DNA of 64,000 nucleotides. Origin: Halobacteriales archaeon YIM A00013 (GTDB lineage: Archaea > Halobacteriota > Halobacteria > Halobacteriales > Haloarculaceae). This document shows positions 17,521-25,456 of the stretch, one piece after another. Positions within the stretch are counted from its first letter, which is position 1. Each line of letters opens with the position of its first letter. Location: NCBI GenBank assembly GCA_025041195.1, contig JAKCFM010000001.1, positions 2,108,001 to 2,172,000 of the forward strand, in the 5' to 3' direction. The notes below the pieces were generated by a model that was given only the letters and a program-made list of their open reading frames with translations, was not told the DNA's origin and searched no databases. The translations under genes and the position numbers were made by a program.

Positions 17521-17821
17521 ATCTCGGAGTTCTCTTGTGGCCAGTCATTGATGATATTTATACTAGAATTTGATTAATAAAAAATAAATTAGGTTACAAT
17601 GGAGCAAATCCACCGAGGCGTACGCTCCAATACCGTTACAATATCTGACTCACGGTAGTGGAGGCTGCTGTATTACATTTGCAGATATTAATTCTAATTT
17701 ACATCCTAATATAGTCCAAACTAAATGGTCGAGCTAGGAGAACTCATTTGATATCGTCATTATACGATGTCTGATTCGCTATAATCGCAATTATTATACT
17801 ATTATAGGATAGCTAATACAC
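17521..17821. other. AT-rich intergenic region upstream of the small membrane protein
   Basis: About 300 bases, distinctly AT-rich compared with the surrounding genome. No coding frame is convincing. TATA-like runs (ATTATTATACTATTATAGG, about 17790-17808) lie shortly before the ATG at 17822. The composition matches the neighbouring small gene and the 3' end of the gene facing it. Confidence 0.5.
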
Positions 17822-18076
17822 ATGATAGATGACCTGGAAGATGTAATTTTTTACATTGAGGCGATTATAATCGGATTGGTCGTTCTCTATCTGTATTTAA
17901 ATTTTTTACAACCATTTTTAGCAGGTATTAGTGGGATTTTTTCCATGCCATCTAATCCCTCCACTGGTAGATACCCCGATTCTGTGGCTGGACTTGTATA
18001 TATTATTATCTACGTTATAATTCTAATTACTTATCAAGTGGGTAAAGTACTACTGTTGTGGGATGGTGAAGAATAA
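17822..18076 (+). CDS. Small membrane protein, candidate immunity protein
   Basis: An 84-residue protein with two hydrophobic helices (about 8-35 and 57-78), joined by a polar loop with STGRYPDSVAGLV. The gene is AT-rich. The loop and the preceding helix end (FLQPFL) match the protein encoded at 41467-41865 (FLHPIL, SGRYPDSPAQLV), so the two are paralogues. It ends 14 bases from the stop of the convergent 717-aa toxin-like gene, whose own 3' end is equally AT-rich. Small membrane proteins beside toxin tips are often immunity proteins; that role is inference here. Confidence 0.6.
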   Translation: MIDDLEDVIFYIEAIIIGLVVLYLYLNFLQPFLAGISGIFSMPSNPSTGRYPDSVAGLVYIIIYVIILITYQVGKVLLLWDGEE

Positions 18077-18090
18077 TTAAGTATGTCGTA

Positions 18091-20244
18091 CTAATTCGCT
18101 GATGAATTGTCCCGGCCAATCTGCCAGCTTCTGCCATTCCAAAAGATATTGCCTAGGATAACCCCTCCATTTTTACCTTTGTAAAGTTTGTTCGTAATTT
18201 TCTTAGAAAGCATCGGTCCTTCTTTGAATTTCTTTTTCACCATCTCTGATGACATCGACTTACTATGAACTTTATCAACAACTTTCAGACTTATTCCTTT
18301 ATCAACATAATATTTGATATCCTTCTTGGGAATCCCATCAGCCTGTAGCTTTTTGACTTGTCGCAGCGTCGATCCGTGGCCGAGGTACGATCCATCGCGT
18401 TTCATGGGATCAATACGGGCGATATACTTTCGATTGCCCTTCTTCGTGATGTCGACCAGTTCATCACCACTCCAGCCGGTGCGTTTCAATTCGGTGGCCA
18501 TCTTGAGGTCAGCCTTCTCACGAGCCAACGTCGTCACCTGATCCGTCCCGACCCCCTCGTGTTTGAGGGCCGTCGCAGCGTCTGGATCGGCTCCCTTTCG
18601 AGCGAGCGTTGTGATTTGCTCCGCATCGAAATCGGAGTAATCGAGCTTTCGGGCTTTCTTATACTCCATTCCGTTTTCAGCAAGCGTTGTGACATGCTTG
18701 TTGGTAAAGCCCATGCGCTTCATCTGTGGTATCTCATCAACGTTCGCTCCCTTGTCCGTTAGCGTCCGAATCTGGGACGACGAGAGCTGCTGATTCTGTA
18801 GATCAGCAATCTTGTTGAGATTGATGTCATTATCGACGTAGTACCGAATATCCTCCGCTGGAATCCCCCGGTTCTGAAGCGTACGCACCCGGTCTAGACT
18901 GACGTCTTTTGCGATGAATCGACGCACATCTGGGCCTTTGAATGGCCCATCCTGGAGCTGCTTGATCCGCTGTTTACTGTACCCCTTATCGACATAGTGT
19001 GATAGCTCGGAGCCAGAAATGACGTCTGCTTTCTTTGCTGTGTCACCATGGCCAAGCACCTCCAGGATTTTCTCCTTTGCCTTCCCCGGAATCTTCGAAA
19101 GCGGACTCGCCGAACGCTTGATTCCAGAGATGAGATCACTGGCTTTGTTTCCAACCATTCCAACCCATTTAGTCACCTGGAGCGGCACCTGCCCAACATC
19201 CGCAACTTTACCGATCGCTGGGATTGCCGAAAGGGCTCCCAACGTAGCGCCGATCATATCGCCGTTGAGCGCAGATTGGATCGTATCCCGAACATCTGCA
19301 AAAATGTCAAAGTATGGAATGAATGAGCCGCCAACCCACCCCACGAAATACGGAATCGTTGTTGCTTCCTTGACTGGTTTTTCGCCGCCTTCTACACCCA
19401 CGCCACCCATAACCGCTCCAACCAATAATTCGTAGGCCATCTGCGGATGGAGGAGGGCCTGCAAGAGCAGATCATCAACTATACCGGGAGTTAGCAAAGT
19501 AGCCCCGGTCAGTTTTTTCTGATGCTTTTTGAAGAATCCATTGTGTTTTTCAATAAATGAGACAATACTCTCCAACGTCGATTTATTTTCTCCAGACAGT
19601 GGATTGTCCTCGGTATCCGGCGTCGGGGTCGATGATTGCTGCTCCTCTGTTGATGGGGATTCAGTCGTTGGTGTCTGTACCGGTGGCACTCCTTCTGACT
19701 CGGTCGATGGCGCACTCTCACCATTCACTGGTGCTGTCGTCGCGTGGAAGGTCATCGCTGGGCGGAGTGTTTCGCCCGATCCGACTGACTCGGCGTCAAT
19801 AACAACCGACACAGACACATCCTCACCGGGTTTGAGACGGACCGCGCCTGCTTTCGACTCAAGGGGCTCTCCCGAGCGCCCGCGTTCGTATGTCACTACA
19901 TCGCTGGTATCATCCAGCCAGATCGACGCCGCCGCAGTCCCCTGGTTTCTGATCGTAAACACGTTCGCGACGGTCGTTTCTGAACCCGCATTCACTCCCG
20001 TTCCACCCCCTTTAGCCATCTTTGAGAGCTGCAACTGCAAACGACCGTTCTCCGTGCTTGCGTACTCCCCGTTCGGACCCTCTGCTGGATGAAAGCCAAC
20101 GTAGCCGGTGGCATCACCCGCGACGTTGACATCCGCAGTTCGTGAGGCGAGCATACTGTCGAACGCCCCAGTCCCGTACACTACACTCGTCAGCACGCCA
20201 ATCGTGATCAGTATAATCGAAACGCGGCGAACTGTCAGTTCCAT
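18091..20244 (-). CDS. Exported modular repeat protein, polymorphic-toxin-like (717 aa)
   Basis: Residues 1-30 form a signal/anchor helix ending YGTGAFDS. Residues 35-170 form a secreted beta domain of the haloarchaeal type (RTADVNVAGDATGYVGF; TIRNQGTAAASIWLDD). Residues 172-222 are a Thr/Ser/Pro/Glu linker. Residues 245-375 form a hydrophobic segment with IPYFDIFADVRDTIQSALNG followed by DMIGATLGALSAIPAIG, a pattern that recurs before the toxin tips of bacterial polymorphic toxins. Residues 410-664 hold nine 26-residue helical repeats. The last 50 residues are Lys-rich and end GNIFWNGRSWQIGRDNSSAN. The final 85 codons or so are AT-rich, unlike the rest of the gene, as expected of an exchanged C-terminal module. 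No known nuclease or pore motif is recognised. A structural surface-protein role is the alternative. Confidence 0.7.
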   Translation of the reverse strand: MELTVRRVSIILITIGVLTSVVYGTGAFDSMLASRTADVNVAGDATGYVGFHPAEGPNGEYASTENGRLQLQLSKMAKGGGTGVNAGSETTVANVFTIRNQGTAAASIWLDDTSDVVTYERGRSGEPLESKAGAVRLKPGEDVSVSVVIDAESVGSGETLRPAMTFHATTAPVNGESAPSTESEGVPPVQTPTTESPSTEEQQSSTPTPDTEDNPLSGENKSTLESIVSFIEKHNGFFKKHQKKLTGATLLTPGIVDDLLLQALLHPQMAYELLVGAVMGGVGVEGGEKPVKEATTIPYFVGWVGGSFIPYFDIFADVRDTIQSALNGDMIGATLGALSAIPAIGKVADVGQVPLQVTKWVGMVGNKASDLISGIKRSASPLSKIPGKAKEKILEVLGHGDTAKKADVISGSELSHYVDKGYSKQRIKQLQDGPFKGPDVRRFIAKDVSLDRVRTLQNRGIPAEDIRYYVDNDINLNKIADLQNQQLSSSQIRTLTDKGANVDEIPQMKRMGFTNKHVTTLAENGMEYKKARKLDYSDFDAEQITTLARKGADPDAATALKHEGVGTDQVTTLAREKADLKMATELKRTGWSGDELVDITKKGNRKYIARIDPMKRDGSYLGHGSTLRQVKKLQADGIPKKDIKYYVDKGISLKVVDKVHSKSMSSEMVKKKFKEGPMLSKKITNKLYKGKNGGVILGNIFWNGRSWQIGRDNSSAN
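18253..19017 (-). repeat. 26-residue helical repeats in the 717-aa protein
   Basis: Nine units of 26 residues cover residues 410-664. Examples are PAEDIRYYVDNDINLNKIAD (462-481), DAEQITTLARKGADPDAATA (540-559) and PKKDIKYYVDKGISLKVVDK (639-658). The consensus is roughly xxxxIxxLxxKGxxxxxxxxLxxxGI, which would form two short helices per unit. The eighth unit carries a 21-residue insertion. The DNA of the units has diverged, so this is an old protein-level repeat rather than a recent minisatellite. Confidence 0.8.
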
Positions 20245-20530
20245 CCGGTACCACCTGCTCCAAACTCACCACTCAGTAGATCAGCAGACAGCTGTCGATT
20301 CATTGGCCAATAGTTATATTCTACTACTACTTTGTATTCGGTCCCGAGAAGATTGCTAATCACTCCTTCAATTGTTAGCCTGATCGTTCATGGCTGTGCT
20401 ATGACTACTTAAGTGCACACCAGTGAATAAGCAAATCACAATAGAGGGCGCGCCTGGAACGCTATTCTTCTGAACAGTCGAAAGAATTTATTATAATAAA
20501 ATTCCAGAAGGAGGCCTTCCACACCCCACC
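20245..20530. other. Intergenic leader of the 717-aa gene with a terminator-like palindrome
   Basis: About 285 bases between two minus-strand genes. TATA-like AATATAACT (minus strand, near 20310-20320) could serve the 717-aa gene with a leader of about 40 bases. An AT-rich inverted repeat at 20484-20504 follows the upstream gene. No small gene is seen. Confidence 0.45.
20484..20504 (-). terminator. AT-rich inverted repeat after the unknown 175-aa gene
   Basis: GAATTTATTATAATAAAATTC is nearly its own reverse complement and lies 27 bases beyond the stop of the minus-strand gene at 20531-21058. Archaeal termination relies mainly on T-runs, so a terminator role is only suggested. Confidence 0.35.
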
Positions 20531-21058
20531 CTACTCGGTCGTAATCCGAGCCACCGCAGGATGTTGATCCGCGAGCCCAGTCGGACAGCCGAGACTGCGA
20601 TACCGACCATACGAATCGAGCAGCTCAATCAATCCATCAGCCGCACTCGCACAGCCGGGTCGGTCAATCCGTTCGAGCGGTGATTTCGGATCTTCAGCGG
20701 GAAAGGTCAGCTGATGAATCTCGCCGTTGTTCGTTTCGTGATAGCGGACCTTCGCACCCGTATCAAACGTCGCGGCCACGACCGTTTCCCCCGTTGCACG
20801 ATAGCGCGTGATTCGCTCGATACCAGGCAAATGCTCGTAGCTCGTTCGCTCGCTCGCGAGATCAGCCATCGTCAGAATCTGCTCAATTCTCGTTGCGTGT
20901 GGACAACCCGTCGATTGACACGGCCGACACCACGTTCCCTGGCCGATATCCACCACGTGATAGAGCTCAGCTTCGGAGAGCTCCGCCCGAGAATCGACCG
21001 TCGAGAGATTCACGCAGTTGCGATCCTCGTCACGAAAGAGAAACAGAGGCAGCGTCAT
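20531..21058 (-). CDS. Hypothetical haloarchaeal protein with Cys/His cluster
   Basis: A 175-residue protein of no recognised family. It starts MTLPLFLFRDEDRNCVNLST. A cluster GTWCRPCQSTGCPHATRI (CxxCxxxxCxH) could bind a metal. The C-terminal 70 residues (LERIDRP, LIELLDSYGRYRSLGCPTG, DQHPAVARITTE) are duplicated as a decayed fragment at 17322-17514. The ATG at 21058 overlaps the stop of a possible 45-residue Cys-rich reading frame (ATGA). Its repeated occurrence on both sides of the toxin-like gene suggests a link to that mobile unit, but its role is unknown. Confidence 0.6.
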   Translation of the reverse strand: MTLPLFLFRDEDRNCVNLSTVDSRAELSEAELYHVVDIGQGTWCRPCQSTGCPHATRIEQILTMADLASERTSYEHLPGIERITRYRATGETVVAATFDTGAKVRYHETNNGEIHQLTFPAEDPKSPLERIDRPGCASAADGLIELLDSYGRYRSLGCPTGLADQHPAVARITTE

Positions 21059-21192
21059 CGTCGCCCCCACAGCGGACAACCCAGGTGATGGTCACGGTGC
21101 CCGCGAAGCTGTCGCCGACAAACGACACAGCTGTGGCTGTAGTAGTTTAGTGAGCCGGTACAATTACGGTCGTATGTGTTCTCCCATTGCAT
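21055..21192 (-). CDS. Possible 45-aa Cys/His-rich protein
   Basis: The frame starts MQWENTYDRNCTGSLNYY and continues SHSCVVCRRQLRGHRDHHLG, so Cys and His are spaced like a small zinc finger (C, CxxC, HxxHH, C). The stop overlaps the start of the next gene as ATGA, the coupling pattern common in this genome; that is the main support. No promoter fits closely, and the frame could be chance. Confidence 0.35.
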   Translation of the reverse strand: MQWENTYDRNCTGSLNYYSHSCVVCRRQLRGHRDHHLGCPLWGRR

Positions 21193-21403
21193 GGGTAACT
21201 CATCTCTGAGAATCCCGGCGTCGGGTGCCCTTAACACCCGGCGCATTCAATACGAACGCGCAACGCCTGTATGCGCCACCGGCATCCTCATGATGCTATG
21301 GCTTCCCGATAGCTTATAAAGTTGTTTAGAAATAAACGTGAAAGACTGTTCAAGCAACAGCTCTCAGCACGCCAGTTCCAGAACCGTCCCACACGCTGTG
21401 AAC
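21193..21403. other. Intergenic region with a hairpin and a minus-strand TATA box
   Basis: About 210 bases downstream of the TrkA-type gene. It holds a strong hairpin (21218-21244) and a TATA-like TTTATAAGC on the minus strand at 21311-21319, which may drive the two small genes to its left. Confidence 0.4.
21218..21244 (-). other. GC-rich 10-bp stem-loop
   Basis: GCGTCGGGTG (21218-21227) pairs with CACCCGGCGC (21235-21244), with one G-T pair, across a 7-base loop. It lies within the transcript predicted from the TATA box at 21311-21319, about 25 bases upstream of the possible 45-aa gene. A terminator for the TrkA-type gene is the other reading. Confidence 0.5.
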
Positions 21404-23044
21404 CTAGGTTGAAAGGAGCTCCGTAAAGCGGTTCGTGTCCTGATCAGTGCCGGCAATGACGAGCGTATCGCCGGCCTGGATGCGAAAGTCCGGCGGGAGC
21501 GTCGTAATGACAGCATCGTTGCGCTCGACGGCGACAACGGTACAGCCGGTTCGCGTACGGACGTTGGCGTCCGCCAGCGTGTAGCCGGCCAGCCGAGGGG
21601 CGCTCGTTCGAATGATCTCCACCTGCGTGTCGAGCGACACCACCTCTTCGTCCTCAAGAATGGTCGAGGCGAGCATCCGACCGGTGACCGTTCCAAGCGA
21701 GAGCACATACTCCGCACCGGCGCGATACATCTTCGCCATCGCTTCGGACTCTTCGGCGCGGGCGATCACCTCAACGGAGGGATCGAGATCTCGAATGACG
21801 AGCGTGACGTACTGAGCAACCGTGTCGTCTGGCAACGCGAGAATCACCGATTGGGCATCGTCTACGGCTGCCGTCCGCAGGACGTCGGGATCGGTCGCAT
21901 CACCCACAACGTCGACACCCGGTTTGTCATCCGCATCGATGATCGTATACGGCAATTCTGCACCAGCGAGCGCGCTGACTGCACTCTCGCCGACCTCATC
22001 GTAGCCGACAACGACGGTTTTGCCGCGTTCGTGTCGACGAACGTCGGAGAGCGTCAGCTCTTTGAGCCGTTCGAGCTGGTCGTGACGACCCGCCAGCAAC
22101 AAAATTGTTCCTCGTCGCAACACCGTCGATGGTGATGGCGGTGTCTCAAACTCGCCGTGATACCACGCTCCAATGACGTTCACACCAACGCGTTCGCGAA
22201 TCGAGCTCTCCGCGAGCGTCCGACCGATCAACTCGCTGTGTTGCTGGATCGGTAGCTCGACGATGTCAAACGCCTCGCCAACGTCGATGGCGTCGTCGAG
22301 ATCAGTCGACACGCCGGTCGTCACCTTTGTTGCCAGCGATTCACCGAGCAGTTCTCTCGGTGAGAGCACCTCATCAGCACCCGCCAACCGGTGATACGTC
22401 TCGCGTTCTGGCTCGTCGACGACGCTGATCACTCGAACCCCATCCGCCGCCTCCTTCGCGGTGAGAACGATGCTCACATCCACGGCATCAGACGTGTCCG
22501 TGACAACCGCGCGGGCTGAGCGAACCCGCGCCGCCGAAAACGCTTCGACGGACTCCGGATCGGCGTTGATCACGCTGTGCTCTCCTTCGTACAGCGTCGC
22601 TGCGAGCTCTCGATCGGGCTCTATGATGACGTAGTCGATCCCCCACGAGGTCAGCTCTGCGATCAACGTCTCAATCCGTGGGGTATAGCCACAGATGATA
22701 ACATGGTCGTCTACGGTTCCTTTAATTGCAGTCGGCACCGTCACCGACAGCGCCTCCTCGAACCACGGAACAATCAACACCGGAAGCGCAATGAAAATCA
22801 GGGCAACGCCGGCAATGTCGATCACGCTCACGAAAATGAGCATCGGTGGCGTTGTCCAGGGTCCATCGTTACCGTAGCCGGTGGTCGTGAACGTCTGGAC
22901 GATCATATGAATCGATTCAAAAATCGTTTGCGAGCGATCGCCCTCAAAATAGATCATTCCATAATGATACAAAAGCGTGAACCCCACCATTAACGACAGA
23001 ATCAACACCAGATATATCGACACGCGTCTGCGCCAGGTGCCCAT
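21404..23044 (-). CDS. TrkA-type potassium channel with two RCK units
   Basis: A 546-residue K+ channel subunit. Two membrane helices (about 8-28 and 68-95) flank a pore with filter TTTGYGND (53-60). Two TrkA-N (Rossmann) and TrkA-C pairs follow: DDHVIICGYTPRIETLIAEL then VGVNVIGAWYHGEF and RGTILLLAGRHDQLERL; KTVVVGYDEVGESAVSAL then CTVVAVERNDAVITTLPPDF and GDTLVIAGTDQDTNRF. The architecture resembles MthK/Kch-like haloarchaeal channels. It probably controls K+ flux, central to a salt-in lifestyle, gated by nucleotides or ions through the RCK domains. The glycine motifs (GYTPRIE, GYDEVGE) depart from perfect GxGxxG, so NAD binding is uncertain. Confidence 0.9.
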   Translation of the reverse strand: MGTWRRRVSIYLVLILSLMVGFTLLYHYGMIYFEGDRSQTIFESIHMIVQTFTTTGYGNDGPWTTPPMLIFVSVIDIAGVALIFIALPVLIVPWFEEALSVTVPTAIKGTVDDHVIICGYTPRIETLIAELTSWGIDYVIIEPDRELAATLYEGEHSVINADPESVEAFSAARVRSARAVVTDTSDAVDVSIVLTAKEAADGVRVISVVDEPERETYHRLAGADEVLSPRELLGESLATKVTTGVSTDLDDAIDVGEAFDIVELPIQQHSELIGRTLAESSIRERVGVNVIGAWYHGEFETPPSPSTVLRRGTILLLAGRHDQLERLKELTLSDVRRHERGKTVVVGYDEVGESAVSALAGAELPYTIIDADDKPGVDVVGDATDPDVLRTAAVDDAQSVILALPDDTVAQYVTLVIRDLDPSVEVIARAEESEAMAKMYRAGAEYVLSLGTVTGRMLASTILEDEEVVSLDTQVEIIRTSAPRLAGYTLADANVRTRTGCTVVAVERNDAVITTLPPDFRIQAGDTLVIAGTDQDTNRFTELLST

Positions 23045-23110
23045 AGCGAGCTATTCAGAAGATTCGCAGAAAATCGTTCTGATCAGCCCCGATCCTTGCC
23101 GTGGAGGAAA

Positions 23111-23596
23111 TTATCCACGGCTGAGCCACAGCAAAACGACCGCGCCACAGAACAGTGAGAGCACGACCCCGATCGGGTAGCCACCATCGATCGAGCTGTA
23201 GACCACATAGCCAGCTGCCCCGAGCAAGGTTGCCACGAGGACGGTAATCGACAGATGGACGGCAAGCAGCCGCCGTGTTGGCGTCGCACGGCCGAGCGTC
23301 CGAGCGAGATCACTGGTGTACAGATGGGAATCCCAGGCCCCGATCAGGAGGACCATCCCTGTGAGGATGGGAACCGGCCCAGCACCCACAACTCCCGCTG
23401 TGAGCAGCCCGAGAAGCTGACAGACCGCCCCGACGCCAGCGAGCAGTCGACGTTGAGTGTGTGTTGCAGCCACCAGTGCCACACCACCAACGAGCGCCAC
23501 AATCGCCCCAACGCCGGTCGTGAGTACGACGCCGAGCGAAAAGACGCCGGTGAGAACGACACCAGCTCGTGGTGGCCGATCGTCGAACGCGCTCAT
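23111..23596 (-). CDS. Membrane protein, DUF7519-like
   Basis: A 161-residue protein with about five hydrophobic segments, starting MSAFDDRPPRAGVVLTGVFS and ending in GVVLSLFCGAVVLLWLSRG. It is the last gene of the DUF4129-DUF7269-DUF58 operon, and its ATG overlaps the DUF58 stop as ATGA. Its position, length and topology fit the DUF7519 family that accompanies these genes in other haloarchaea; the family name is from memory. Function unknown. Confidence 0.65.
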   Translation of the reverse strand: MSAFDDRPPRAGVVLTGVFSLGVVLTTGVGAIVALVGGVALVAATHTQRRLLAGVGAVCQLLGLLTAGVVGAGPVPILTGMVLLIGAWDSHLYTSDLARTLGRATPTRRLLAVHLSITVLVATLLGAAGYVVYSSIDGGYPIGVVLSLFCGAVVLLWLSRG

Positions 23597-24891
23597 CGCG
23601 ACCACCGGCGGACTGCACGCTCGACGCTCACCTGGATCGATTCATCCCGCCAGTCGAGACACCGAATGCCGTCATTGCGGAGCGAGCGCACGCGTTCAGC
23701 GCGCTCAAGGGCTGCAACTGCAACGCGTGGAGCGTCCGAGTCATCATCGACTGATATGGTCGGATCAGGACTCACAATCGTCGTGGGATAGCCATGCGCC
23801 ATCAGTCGTCTCCCAGCCAGTGCTGGATACGAATCGGCCAGTGGCGTACAGAGGACAACCTGCGCGTCCGATGGGAGTCGGTGTCGAAGTTGCGTGAGCA
23901 TCGTTATCGGCAGATACGGCTCCGTGGGTGCGATCGGTTGGAGCGCTGGATGTGTCCCAAACAGTTTCCGGAGTTGGCTACGGTGATCATCGCCCGTACT
24001 GGGTTCGAGCCAGCATTCCGTTGGCGAGAGCGCACTGACACCGACGCGATTGGTCGTCCGTAACAGCCCCTCCGTGATGGCGTGGGCCCCCGCAATCGCT
24101 CGCTCGATGGCCGGTTGACCGTCCGGGTCTGCGTTGCAGTACGCCTGTGCGCGGGCATCAACCACCACAACAACGGTTGCTGCCCGCTCGCGAACGTACT
24201 CGATCGTCGAGAGTTCGCCAGTGCTAGCCGCCCGGTTCCAGTCAATGCGACTCGGCGGATCGCCACGGCGATACTCACGAACGGCGTGAAACTCCGTGCC
24301 GCTCCCGCCAGATTGTGTTGCTATTCGACCGGTTGACCCAACCGCCTGTCCGTACAGGGCGAGTTCGACGGGCTGTGGCGCTGGGGGAACACAGCTCACC
24401 GACGACTGGCCCATTACCGGAACGCGAAACTGGCGAATGAGTGTTCCTGTTGCATTTCCAATAGAAATCCAGCAATCATCGAACTCGTGAACGCCACGTG
24501 TTGCCGTGATCGTATACTCCGTCGTGACAGTGCCTCCGGGGGCGAGGGGCCGACCCAGCCGTGGTGAGCCATCGCTAACGGCGAGTGCGGGTGGAACGCC
24601 ATCGACTGCCCGACAGTCATAACAGATCGACTCGCTTCGATTCGTAATCCGCAGCGTGACCGTCACCTCCTCACCGGCTGTTGGGGTCGCCGTTGACAAT
24701 GAGCGGCTGATATCGATCGCGTGGTTCGGTTCGCTGTCAATCCGGTCGGCAAAGGCGAATCCGACCGCAACGACGCCGGCAAGCACAAGCACGGGCGACC
24801 CCGCCAACACACCCACACCGATGCAACAGAACGACACTCCGGCGATCCCATACCAGCGATTCGTCCGCTGGACGTCGGCTGCCTCAGCCAT
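23593..24891 (-). CDS. DUF58 domain protein
   Basis: A 432-residue protein with two membrane helices near the N-terminus (about 12-50), an immunoglobulin-like extracellular segment (AGEEVTVTLRITNRSES, VHEFDDCWISIGNATG), then the DUF58 signature EFHAVREYRRGDPPSRIDWNRAASTGEL and a vWA-like C-terminal region (TVVVVVDARAQAYC). DUF58 proteins work with MoxR ATPases, probably in maturing or chaperoning surface or envelope complexes. ATG at 24891 overlaps the upstream gene by 8 bases. The MoxR partner is 3.8 kb away on the same strand. Confidence 0.88.
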   Translation of the reverse strand: MAEAADVQRTNRWYGIAGVSFCCIGVGVLAGSPVLVLAGVVAVGFAFADRIDSEPNHAIDISRSLSTATPTAGEEVTVTLRITNRSESICYDCRAVDGVPPALAVSDGSPRLGRPLAPGGTVTTEYTITATRGVHEFDDCWISIGNATGTLIRQFRVPVMGQSSVSCVPPAPQPVELALYGQAVGSTGRIATQSGGSGTEFHAVREYRRGDPPSRIDWNRAASTGELSTIEYVRERAATVVVVVDARAQAYCNADPDGQPAIERAIAGAHAITEGLLRTTNRVGVSALSPTECWLEPSTGDDHRSQLRKLFGTHPALQPIAPTEPYLPITMLTQLRHRLPSDAQVVLCTPLADSYPALAGRRLMAHGYPTTIVSPDPTISVDDDSDAPRVAVAALERAERVRSLRNDGIRCLDWRDESIQVSVERAVRRWSR

Positions 24892-25453
24892 CGGTTTTCC
24901 CTCGTTCGATGCGCGCGGAGAGCGCCCCAATCGCCCGGTTCAACCGATGTCGATAGACATCATCGGGTGATCGAAGCGACGCAAGCCGTTCAGTAAGCGG
25001 CATTTCGACGGTATCAGGGGCAAAAAATGCCTGTGCGTGTGGGTCGGTGGTCCAGGTTCCAGAATCAAGTCGCTCTTTCGCGCGCGTGCGCGAGTTACCA
25101 TCGTATCGAACGAGCACGTCGATCGCTAGCTCGCGAACAGCATTGCGCCCCTGCTTTTGGGCACGACGACGGGCACGATACGACAGACGTGGCTGATCGA
25201 ACGCATCGATTTCGGTTTCTGGTGTTGGTACGGTGGCGACCTGGAGCTGTTCAACCGCAGGAGCTGTCGAACGAGTTCGATTGCGACCGTAGCGGGCGTG
25301 GGCGAGCATGAACGAAACGAACAGGGCCACCAGACCGATTACAAACAGCAGTTCCCGTGGTCCAGCAACGCCCCCAAGAAGGGCCGGATTGAGAAGTCCA
25401 AGCAGTCCGCCTACCGAAACGAGTACGCCGACGAGCAGTACACCTCTATTCAT
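24884..25453 (-). CDS. DUF7269-like membrane-anchored protein
   Basis: A 189-residue protein with two N-terminal hydrophobic helices (about 1-30 and 35-52) and a basic cytoplasmic part containing LSYRARRRAQKQGRNAVRELA and ERLASLRSPDDVYRHRLNRAIG. This matches the small protein usually placed between DUF4129 and DUF58 genes in haloarchaea. It starts 3 bases after the DUF4129 stop, so the operon is continuous. Function unknown; a linker or scaffold of the MoxR-DUF58 machine is a reasonable guess. Confidence 0.65.
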   Translation of the reverse strand: MNRGVLLVGVLVSVGGLLGLLNPALLGGVAGPRELLFVIGLVALFVSFMLAHARYGRNRTRSTAPAVEQLQVATVPTPETEIDAFDQPRLSYRARRRAQKQGRNAVRELAIDVLVRYDGNSRTRAKERLDSGTWTTDPHAQAFFAPDTVEMPLTERLASLRSPDDVYRHRLNRAIGALSARIERGKTDG

Positions 25454-25456
25454 CGA

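Noticed and set aside
17822-20244. A complete integrated virus or plasmid in the AT-rich 17.5-21 kb region
   Set aside because: No integrase, replication or capsid gene and no tRNA-associated attachment repeat is present.
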